A stretch of DNA of 20,620 bases, taken from Conidiobolus incongruus B7586. Taxonomy: Eukaryota; Entomophthoromycota; Entomophthoromycetes; Entomophthorales; Conidiobolaceae. The position numbers were made by a program, and so were the translations under genes. Under the pieces are notes generated by a model, which worked only from the letters and a program-made list of their open reading frames with translations, did no database searches and was not told the DNA's origin. Positions 1 through 9,713 of this stretch are shown in pieces. The DNA lies in contig JNEM01010048.1 of NCBI GenBank assembly GCA_000697335.1, forward strand, positions 1 to 20,620. The letters are read 5' to 3'. Each line of letters starts with the position of its first letter. Position 1 is the stretch's first letter.

Positions 1-1934
1 TAAATTTCAATAAATAACACTTTATTTATAAATAAATATTAATTATTATAATAAATTATAGTAATGTATATTATTTTTACTTGATTTTAATAGGAAAATC
101 AATTAAAAATTTATAAATTTAAAGCTATAAAAAATTTTCTAATTAAAAATAATTAGAAAAAACTACCATATCAATTATTTCAATTAGATTATAATTTATA
201 TCATTATAGTTATTTTAACTAATTAAAAATCAACTTATAGAAAATTTGATAAAAAAATTAATTAGTTTATAAAACATTAAATTTCAATCCTTAATAAAAA
301 GAATTATTTTTTAAGTTTTAAAAACCTATTAAAAATATGTTAAAAAGTTATTAATAATAAAAAAGAGTATTATTTTATAATAAATATTTAAATGTTTATT
401 TATTTTCAATTTTAAAAAATTCTTATTATATAAAATTTAAAATAATACTAAGAAATATTTTTAATTAAATTTAATTATTATTGATTAAATATTATATAGA
501 GTTTAAAGAGCTTAGAAGAGTAAACCTAAATACTAACCCTAGAAGACTAGCCTGATTAATTGTTAGATAATAAGTAATATATATCTTCTAATATTAATGT
601 CTTAATTTATTTTCATATAATATTAAAAACTTTTAAAAATCTTGGTTGTTTTAAGTTATATAAGTAAATATCTATAATTATTATATATTTTGTTTATGCA
701 ATACTTGTCACAAATGATTACCTTATACCCAAAATATCCTTCTAATATATTAAATAAGCTTTGATTAAATCTTTAAAAAGACAATTATAATATTGCTCTT
801 ATATTTTAATTCCAAATATATTTATTAAAACATTTTATTATTTTTTAAGTATCAAATCTAAGTAATATAATGGTGTAAGATATTATTTAGTAGTTAATTT
901 CATAAGCTTCTTATTTACCCTATAAAAGTATTTTTAATTCTTATATTGATTTTTCCAGTTATTTTTCTTATCTTATAATATCATAAAATAAATCTTTTTT
1001 GAGATTATATATTCTATAATTGCTTTTGATGATAATAAATATTATGAATTTGTTTAATATCATTTTTGTATTCAATAAACTAAAATAATTATTATAAAAG
1101 CTTGCAAACCAGGATCAAAAGTTGAAATTCTTTTTTCAGTTGTATTTTATTAAAATAACTAAATAAAATTATATCCATTTAATATTAAAATATAGAAATT
1201 AAATAAAATTATTTATATTTGCAATAATATTAATATTAATATTGAATATATTAAAAAATCATTTAGTATTTTATCTTAAATATCATAAGTAGTTATTGAT
1301 AATGATTACTTTCTATCTTTAAAGGAATTTATATTCAAAAATTGTTTCCAGATTTTTTGATATATTATTGCTATCAAATTTAATGTAAAATCAATTTTAA
1401 ATATATATATTGTTTTCTGATATGCTTATTAAAGCTTTATATAATAAAAGTTAGATAAAAATTGATTTTTTTTTTCGTTTTCCTTGAAGTATATTTATGC
1501 CATTTTTAACTAGTATGGTTAATTATTTTTGGCTACAAAATATCCATATAGTAATAAAAGTTTATAATTTTTTATACAACCATCATATTTTATATCACAA
1601 CTAACAATTCTATTTTATTTATTTGTTTTTTATTATAAATTGATTTGAGAAACTCAGATTTATAATCCCAATGCTTGTTATGATAAACAATAATAACTTC
1701 AAAGATTATTCTTTTATATACTTGTATTAATAAATATTAAAAACTAGTGTTTGTAGTTGAGTTTTGAATTAATATCTCTGATAATTTTATATTCAACAAA
1801 CTTCATTTTACATAAACTTATGATTTGAGGAAACTTATATAATAAGTTTAAATTTTTAGGTTAAATATTATTTTCTCTTTGGTTAAAGACTTAAGTGATA
1901 ATAGAGATTAGTAAAGTCTGAATCTGCTTGGATT
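1..1934. other. A/T-rich intergenic spacer, no gene seen
   Basis: This stretch is very rich in A and T, with stops in all frames and no open frame I can defend. A slightly less A/T-rich patch near 505-570 contains CCCTAGAAGA (538-547), which recalls the start of PiggyBac-type terminal repeats, but I see no partner repeat or transposase beside it. The last few hundred bases may include decayed parts of the element whose reverse-transcriptase remnant follows. Confidence 0.6.
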
Positions 1935-2475
1935 TCATATGGATTTACCCTTTCTAGCTTTATATCAATGTCTAGGACTGCTTTATAAAATTGCAACTAA
2001 TTTTTGTATTATGAAAACAACAACATGGTGAAAATTATTCATTTTACCAAGGATGATAACTGCGTGTTTAGTACTGTAATGCTTGGAACTAAATAGTATT
2101 GTAAAATCTAAGTACCTATTTTGAAAGTGGAAGTTTATCTAGGCTTTGATTCAATATTGATAGGTATATTCAGAACTAGTAAATATTCTAGGAATGATTA
2201 ACTTTTTACTCCTAATTAAAACAGTATTCATAATTTCCAAAGAAAAATAACTTGGGTGCAATTGAATATATTGAAGAAATATGAAATGCGTTCAAATTTT
2301 AACAAAAAGTTATCAATGGTATATTGAAACATTATAATTCAATAATTTATAAAAATCAAGTACTCTGATGTTGATAAAAGTATTTGTAGTATATGTTCCA
2401 ATATTGATGCATATTGATATTTGTAATGCAGGCTGTAACTGATATATCCAATTTATTTATTATTTACTTCCAACT
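1935..2475 (+). mobile_element. Ty1/copia reverse-transcriptase fossil
   Basis: This is a decayed remnant of a Ty1/copia-type LTR retrotransposon, recognised from a run of short, separate peptide resemblances in the order expected for the copia reverse-transcriptase domain. A YMDLP-like string near 1938 recalls the IYM..P motif. An ALY-like string near 1980 recalls the ALYGLKQ motif. DDNCVF near 2055 recalls the DNCVF/DTTLF segment. ILKKYEM near 2268-2288 recalls the YI..ILK.F.M segment. A patch near 2400-2450 recalls the TRPDI.YAV segment. It is broken in many places and clearly non-functional. I could not identify LTRs, integrase or gag, so the outer limits are unknown. The extent of decay suggests an old insertion. 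The call rests on motif order alone, without a profile search. Confidence 0.45.
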
Positions 2476-2772
2476 TATTCTTTTATAGTATTCTACGATA
2501 TTATAACCTGATTAAAATTATAATCTCATTTAATTCAATTAATAACTAATCTAATTTTAGTTTTTCATATTTTCCCTTGATAATTACTTGATAAATTATA
2601 ATTTTTATATTATTAACACCAAATTAATTCCTAGTAACTATTTTCAGTTTTAACCAATAAAATACAAGATTAAAGAAATTTAATATGGGAAAAAAGTTGA
2701 TAATGTGACAGTTTATTCAAGTATTAAATATTAAAAATTAATTCTACAAGTATACTGATAAAAAAAACAATT

Positions 2773-2958
2773 TCAGTCCCAATTCCAAGGAGTCATGGTA
2801 AATGAATGCATCACTTTGAAGCCAATTTTGATTTTAATTCTTTCAAGATCCTTAAATTTTTTTGTCATGATGATATAAGCAATACATGGGATCAAACCAA
2901 TAAATGATAATACTATAGATAATTTTTTCATTTTTATTGGTTGATAAGTCAAAATCAT
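2773..2958 (-). CDS. Doubtful small hypothetical membrane protein
   Basis: An open frame of 61 codons runs on the minus strand. An internal Met at codon 10 follows an A-rich context and would give a 52-residue protein starting MKKLSIVLSFIGLIPC. It would have one strong N-terminal hydrophobic segment (about 17 residues, then a basic stretch), a K/R-rich middle, and a tail ending in TPWNWD. That could be a single-pass membrane or signal-anchored micro-protein, and it would be transcribed divergently from the ligase gene at 3331. I do not recognise the family. In DNA this A/T-rich, hydrophobic open frames of this length arise by chance, and a second minus-strand frame overlaps it from 2852 to 3046. 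An upstream exon is possible but I cannot define one. Confidence 0.2.
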   Translation of the reverse strand: MILTYQPIKMKKLSIVLSFIGLIPCIAYIIMTKKFKDLERIKIKIGFKVMHSFTMTPWNWD

Positions 2959-3330
2959 TAGATTTTAAATTTGCATCAGGGATTATAAGTTTTAAGGTAA
3001 ATTTTATATTTGTTATTCTATTATTTTTCTTATTTTTTATTATCATTCGTTTTTTATATAAAAATAAGAATTTAATTAATAGAATTTTTTACTCTTTACA
3101 TTGAATAATCTTTTATCTGTTTAGTTTTTTAAAAAAAACAGGTGAGTATATGATAATTACTAGATTCTTCATTTTATTTGGAAAAGTTTTGATCCCATAT
3201 GAATTCAACTTTAATACTACTATCTTCTATCATAAATAATAATCTCCCAATCTATTTAGAAATCCAATTCTACCCAAAATTCATCTCTTAAACTTGTATT
3301 CGTTAGTTACTATTACTGACATTAAGTTTA
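2959..3330. other. Upstream region of the HECT ligase gene
   Basis: This spacer precedes the ligase start codon. The last 150 bases are clearly less A/T-rich than the rest, with pyrimidine-rich patches such as those at 3220-3295, as expected for a fungal core promoter and 5' leader. I see no convincing TATA box at a fixed distance from the start codon. Confidence 0.4.
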
Positions 3331-6300
3331 ATGGATTCAGAAAACAATTATAACACTTTTACCAACTCCAATTCTCAAACCAATTCCAATAGAAAACCCT
3401 CAAGGTATTCCCTGATTCAGCTTTTTACTCTCTCCTCACTTCAAATTCGCTTTTTTTCAAAATTTAATTTTAATATTCCAGTAAACTAATATTTCTTTCA
3501 ATGTATTTGTAGATATTCATCACGTAGACATTCTCCCCCAGTTTTAAGATCTGCCAATAAACGAAATCGAAGCCTTTCACCCGTGAACAAATCCCAAAAG
3601 AGTCCAAGGAAAACTCGTTCAAACCGTCATTTGAATATTTTAAACCCTGATCATTTGTCTATGTCTCAAGATCAATCTCATCCTTCCGAGTCTGATCTAA
3701 ATTCGTAAGTGTTTATTATTCCCACTCACTTTAAGAACCATTAATATTTCAAATTTTAATAGACCGGGCAATATCAATAACCCATTAAATCCATCCAATT
3801 CTAGCGTTAATCAATCGAAAACTTTTACAGTTTATCAAGATAATCAAGTTCAACAAAATACTCGCAGTACTGGTATAACTTCCAGTAATCATATATCCGT
3901 CACTGAAACTATATACTTAGTCAACTCCCTCAATAGTAGTTCTGGTATGTTTTATAATTTTTTATATTTTCTTGGTTCAAAATATGTTTCTTTATGATTA
4001 TGATACTAATAATATTGATTTTATAGTTGACAATGACTTGAACCAATCCACTGAACCAATTATCATCGACGATAATTCAGATGATGATATACAGGATACT
4101 GATATCCATTTATTTGAACATCAAAATTCAGATAATGATCAAATAAACCTTGACGAAGGCAGTGACAATGATGAAATGGATCATGATGAAGAAGGGAGCG
4201 AAAATGACGATATAGATGAAGATATCGACGAATATGACTACGACGATGAGGAAGACGACGAACATCTTGGAGATGACATATATCCTGGACGTAATATCCG
4301 TTATATGTCCAGTCATCACTCTAGTGGGTCATTTAATACTGGTGGCATGGACAATTCCCGTTCTTTTGCAACAGAATTAGAATTATTAAAATCTCAACTT
4401 TCCGAAGCTCGAGATAGCGAAACACAAAGCTTAATATTGCAACAAATTAGTTTATTTTTACAAATGAATACTGAAGAAACCATGTCTAATTATTCAGGAT
4501 ACAATACTCTCATCCCTCTATTGATCAACCAGATCAAATCCAGCCAAGATAGTTTTTACACTGGACTGGAAGATGTTGGATTTGGCATGATTACTGAGAC
4601 TGCTCAAATTGATAAGGTTATTTCTGCTCTTCGTTGTTTAGACGCTTTAATGGAGGGTGTCCCTAGTTTATCACGCTTGATTGTTCGAAATGGCGCATTG
4701 CCTCTATTTATTGAAAAATTAAATCAAATTGAATACATTGAACAAGCTGAAGAAGTTCTTAAGTGTATGGAAAAAGTATCACAAGAATTTCCTGACCAAG
4801 TTGTCGAGCATGGTGGCTTAGTCTCCCTTTTAAGATATATTGATTTCTTCAGTACTGATGCTCAAAGACACGCTTCTCAAGCTGCCGCATATTCTTGTAG
4901 AATGTTAAAATCCGAGCACTTGCCAATGGTTCTTGAAGTCATGCCAATATTAGAGAGAGTTCTTGAGTTTCCTGACAAGATAGTAGTTGAAAACGCTTGT
5001 CTTTGTATTACTCGAATTATTGATCCATTCAAAGAAGATCCAGATAATTTGTCCAATTTATTAAATGAATCAATACGAACGAATCTTATTAATCTTCTCA
5101 AACCTAATTTTGATCATCAGGATAACTTTCGTCCTAATAGCAGAATTATTAAGATGTTTACGGATATTTCGAGGAGATCAGATTCAATATCAATTCACTT
5201 AATGGAGTCTGGTATTCTTGATATCCTATACTTTTATTTTGTAGGATCAAATCCAACAGGAGGTTCAATTGAACCTAATTCATCTTCGATATCGCGTATG
5301 GTGTTTAATACGATGTCTTCTAAAGATTTAAATCAGACTTCAGAAATATTGGATTTAGCGTTCAGCCTTCTTCCTACACTTCCGGCAGCTGGCATATTTT
5401 CACTAGATCCTGAAAAGCTAGATTACAATTATTATGAACCCAACTCAGAGAATCTTGATCCTGAAGAAGCATGTAAGAATAAGTTTGGTTCCAGTCACAT
5501 CAGCCTAATTGAAAAGTTCACCGAAAAGATGGTTCCTGTCCTTATTGAAGCATACCCCACTTGTAGCGATGCTAATGTTCGATACAAGATTCTCACCATA
5601 TTACTCAAATCGATACATTTTTCAAATCCTCAAAACCACAACCATGTGCTTCATTCCATTAATTTTGGAGAATTCCTCTCCATGATATTTAACAAACATG
5701 AACATCCTTACTTAGCAATCCGTGGGTTACAGATTACCCAAATCCTATTATGTAAAATAGTTGATTATAACACTCAGCTAGCAAGGGAAGGTGTGTTTTA
5801 TGAGATTGAAAAAATGAGTAATGTGTATCAAGTATCTAAACCTGAGGGCAACCTAGATAAACAGAGCACTTCTGCATCAGATACTAACAATGAATCTTCC
5901 AGCTCTGCCCAGAACATTACTCATCCATTAAACGACCTTCGTTCATTGATTTCCCGATCCAGAACTGAGTTTGATCAATCACATCATGGTATTCCAAGTC
6001 AGTCTGAGTTATTTGCTATCATGAACCGTATGATGGCCAATCCATTATCTGCAGCTGGTTATAACAATATTCCACCACAAGAAAAGTCCGATTTAGTCAA
6101 AAACATTCTTTTCCGAGTGAACCACCTATCATCTCACTTCTTTAATACCCAGAGCTCTGAAATCTCTCAGTTGCTCAGCAAATTAAAGGACCGTTTCTCT
6201 ATTAATAATACTCAGTCTAAATTTGAACAAAGTATTGATACTTTTGCTAAGCTATTACTTGGTCAGTATAAGAATTTCGATCAGCCCACTAACTTTGAAT

Positions 6301-8612
6301 TGAGGATCAGCCAAATATTCGATACACTTCTTGAATGTCTCAAACATGAATCTTCTAAACCCAAGGTCTCGAAAAGATATCTTGCTGTTTTCACCACATG
6401 CTTGAAATATCCTAAATTCTTTTCTACTTTGATTTCCTACTTGCAATCGCAGTTAGATCTTGCAGAAGATTTTGTTCACCAATCCCCCAAACTTGTTCCC
6501 TATCATCACCCCTTTACTTTGAGTAACTTGGATCACCAATTACGTATTTTCGTTGAGCCTGTTAATGAAGATCAAGGACCCGCATATATGACCAAAATCC
6601 TGCCCAGATTCACAGTTAGAGTTTTAGCTGAATACATCCAATCTTATCAAAGACATAAACCTGGCACTTCCAGCTCATCTCATCAATCATCTAATCGGTC
6701 TTCTGTGGATATTGAGATCTCTCGTGACATTCAACTCTCTACTAAACCCAGCCCACCAAGCTCCAGCTCTTCTTCCTATGCAAACATTGTAAAACGCGAA
6801 CAAAATGAAAACAGTGTTCAAATTTATTTAAACGATATTCCTGTTCCTAGTGATACTTCTATTTATCAAGTGTACTGTTTAGCTTATAAGAGCTTAGCTA
6901 GTGCTAATCCTAACATGCGCCTCAGTACATCTATACCAACCTTACGCTATAAGAAGATTTCTCGTGAAGAAGCGGATCAAATTAATTCTTCAAAGAGCGA
7001 ATTTACTGACAAGTTAAATAGTTCTAAACCCATATCTTGCAAAAACATTATAGATTTGATTCAAATCTTCAACAGAATTGCATATGAAAGCAAAACGGTA
7101 TATCTACCTCATCTCAGTCAGTTTGACAGGTCCGATTATTCCAACTCGTTAAATATTTTCCAAGATGTAATTGAAACCAAAGGATTTATCAATTCGAGGC
7201 TCACATCTAAGGTAAATCGTCAATTGGGAGAGGATTTTCTTGCAGTCACCAAATACCTCCCCAGTTGGTGTACTACCGTCATTACCGAGTATCCATTTTT
7301 GTTACCTTTTAGCATACGTTTCGAGTTCGTCAAATCTTCTGCATTTGGTATCAACTCTGCAATTGCTTGGGTTTCACGCAAGAAATCAGCTTTGCCTACA
7401 TCTAATCCAACTAACGTTCTCCAAAGAAACTTTCCTCAACGTCATTCCGAAATTCGATTCCATCGTTGCAAACGACAAATCACTAGAGAAGATATCTTGG
7501 CTAATGCTCAAAGCATCCTTCAGTCTTTGGCTTCCAAGGATGCAGTTTTAGAAATCCAATTCACTGGCGAAGTTGGAACAGGTCGAGGTCCTACTAGTGA
7601 GTTTTTCTCTCTCTCATTCCAAGAATTGCAAATGATTAAGTATGACCTGTGGCGTGTGGATAGTAGCTTGAACAACTCTTCTGAATATGTATATAACCAA
7701 AAAGGACTCTTTCCTCGACCTCTTCAATTCAATCCCGATAATCCAAGTCACAAAAAGAAATATCAGCATATGAGACTTCTTGGAGGTTTGGTGGCCAAAG
7801 CTTTGGCTGATAATCGCATTATAGATTTACCTTTGAATCATCGTTTCATTTACAGAGTATTTAAGACTTTTAATACACCACAAATCCCTCTCACCACATT
7901 GGAGGAAAAGCTGAAGTTACTCTCAACCATTGATCCTATGACCTACCAATCTCTGAATAGTCTTTTTGAACTCAGCAACTCTCCAACAGCTAGTCAAATT
8001 GATGATTTGGGCCTCGGTTTTGAGATCCCAGGTTATAGTGATATTCAATTAGATACTTTACATTCTGATGTTTCATCCAAAAATATTAAGGAATACTTGT
8101 ACCTTGTGCTCGACTGGACTTTGGATGTTGGTATTCAATGGGCAATTGATGCATTCATTGAAGGCTTTAATACCTATTCAGATGTTGCATACATGAAAAT
8201 ATTCACCGATAACGAAATTTCCAATCTTTTGGGCAGCGGCGACCAGGAAGACTGGAGTTTGACTACGCTCATCGAAAGTATTCAAACCAACCACGGATAC
8301 ACCATGGCAAGTCCCATTATCACACAATTCCTTGAGACACTCTCCAACTTTAGCCAAACTCAAAAGCGACTATTCCTTCAATTCGTCACAGGAAGTCCAC
8401 GTCTCCCGATTGGCGGCTTCAAAGCTCTGAATCCAGTCTTTACTATAGTTCGCAAAGACCCCGAATTCCCACTCACTTCGGACGACTATCTTCCATCTGT
8501 TATGACCTGCAGAAACTACTTCAAACTCCCCCAATACTCCTCCCCCGTAGTTTTGAAGATGCGACTCCTCCAAGCCATCGAAGAAGGTCAACGTAGCTTC
8601 GATCTCTCTTAA
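3331..8612 (+). CDS. UFD4: HECT-type E3 ubiquitin ligase, Ufd4/TRIP12 family
   Basis: This gene encodes an E3 enzyme that takes ubiquitin from an E2 onto its own cysteine and passes it to substrates; in yeast, Ufd4 acts in the ubiquitin-fusion-degradation pathway in cytosol and nucleus. I read four exons: 3331-3404, 3513-3704, 3763-3944 and 4027-8612, giving 1677 residues (yeast Ufd4 is about 1480, human TRIP12 about 2000). The Met at 3331 opens a frame kept through three phase-consistent introns; the long 3' frame has no good ATG of its own at its start. The N-terminus is Ser/Asn-rich with a basic, NLS-like part (about 21-64), then an acidic Asp/Glu tract (about 162-235). ARM-type helical repeats follow (about 262-745), then two Ser-rich linkers (about 750-770 and 1029-1072). 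The HECT domain is about 1289-1677. The catalytic Cys is residue 1644 (codon 8508-8510) in LPSVMTCRNYFKLPQY, and the C-terminus RSFDLS is family-typical. I see no WWE domain. It converges on the Lon gene. Confidence 0.93.
3405..3512 (+). other. Intron 1 of the HECT ligase gene
   Basis: This 108-base intron starts GTATTC and ends TGTAG. An AAACTAAT sequence near 3483-3490 is a plausible branch site. Removing it joins AG to A and makes an Arg codon, keeping the frame from the Met at 3331. Confidence 0.7.
3705..3762 (+). other. Intron 2 of the HECT ligase gene
   Basis: This 58-base intron has the donor GTAAGT and the acceptor AATAG. It splits a Ser codon (TC|A). Without splicing the frame meets a TAA at the donor itself, so the intron is needed. 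Confidence 0.75.
3945..4026 (+). other. Intron 3 of the HECT ligase gene
   Basis: This 82-base intron has the donor GTATGT, a TACTAAT branch site near 4003-4009 and the acceptor TTATAG. It splits a Val codon (G|TT) and brings the N-terminal exons into the frame of the long last exon. It also shows that the open frame visible upstream of 4027 is intronic. Confidence 0.8.
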
Positions 8613-8751
8613 AAATACATTATTTATTTTGAATTGCGCATTCAAACAACCAAAATTACACTATCATTATAGCTCACCAACTTTTTTTGAATAATTAGTA
8701 TTTGTAAGATTTAGTATCAATTTTTACTATGATGCAGTTTTAGCCTATTTT

Positions 8752-8757
8752 AATAAA
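8752..8757 (+). terminator. Candidate polyadenylation signal of the ligase gene
   Basis: An AATAAA hexamer lies about 140 bases after the ligase stop codon, a reasonable 3' UTR distance. A chance match is quite likely in DNA this rich in A and T. Confidence 0.3.
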
Positions 8758-9696
8758 TTTTAATGAAAGTACTTGTTTAATTACACTATATTTTGATATT
8801 TTGATTAATCTTTTCATATTTTATCAATTATGGATATTTTTTGATTTTGGTTTTAATATCTAAGCTTGATCATTCTTACTATTGATTATATCTCAAGATA
8901 TATTTTTAAAAAATTCTATAATATTCATATATAATTTTCTTATATGATTGCAAATATTAGTTTTGAAAGAAGCAAATATTACGTAGCCAAAATTGATGTT
9001 ATATTACCAATACTTACTTGAAATATAAGTAATTTCTGAAAATAATTATAACACGACAGAGAAGTACCTATTCATAAATGTTTTATTGATTTGTATGAGT
9101 TATTATAATGATCAATATTAAATATTATATACCAAATTATATTTAATGTAATGAGAAAATAATAGCACAACACTTAAAATTTAATATCCAATTACATCTA
9201 TTCAAAAAAATCAAACTTATATTTGATATAGTTGTATATTTTTATAATTCTAAAAATTATAAACCAAATTTTTTAAGAGAAAATACTAGCTGAAATATTT
9301 CAGAATATGATATTTATATGACCATAATTGTATAAGAAATATTTTTTTTTGAAAATTTGATTTTATAATGATTAATTTTCTTTGAATTTTTCATGATAAC
9401 TCGGTAAATCATTGGTTAATGAATTTAAAATAATTTCTATCACTATATTTTGCTCATTAAAATTTTATCACAATTTTAATATTTTTATTTCTTTAATTAA
9501 ACTATATATGGGTTTTTGGAATAAATTCATTTAGTCGTTTTTTGTATATTAAGATATTTATGGTTGATTTTTACAATAGCTTGTTAATTTAACAAAAATA
9601 AATTATTAAAATTGAACCATATGATTGCCAGAGATCAATTTTTATTAAAAATTATCAATGAATATAGTGATCATAGCTATATTAAAAAACAATAAT

Positions 9697-9702
9697 TTTA
9701 TT
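9697..9702 (-). terminator. Candidate polyadenylation signal of the Lon gene
   Basis: On the minus strand an AATAAA hexamer lies 12 bases after the Lon stop codon and is followed by a T-rich run. That is close to the stop but possible for a compact 3' UTR. The composition makes chance matches common. Confidence 0.3.
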
Positions 9703-9713
9703 ATACAAAATGA

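Larger units (their letters stand above)
8613..9713. other. Convergent spacer between ligase and Lon genes
   Basis: This 1.1 kb A/T-rich stretch lies between two gene 3' ends. It should contain both 3' UTRs. I see no open frame or repeat worth naming, only candidate polyadenylation hexamers, listed separately. Confidence 0.6.

Noticed and set aside
3972-4026. Coding start at a TTG or at the ATG near 3984 for the ligase
   Set aside because: This segment lies between a GTATGT donor and a TATAG acceptor, with a TACTAAT branch site inside. Phase-consistent upstream exons lead back to an ATG at 3331, so the segment is intron.
4128-4319. Minus-strand open frames inside the ligase gene (also 4877-5101, 6255-6446, 8178-8363, 8370-8645) and plus-strand frame 7240-7551
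   Set aside because: They lie antisense or out of frame within a well-supported exon and their composition mirrors the real codons. The acidic tract read backwards makes a hydrophobic-looking peptide.
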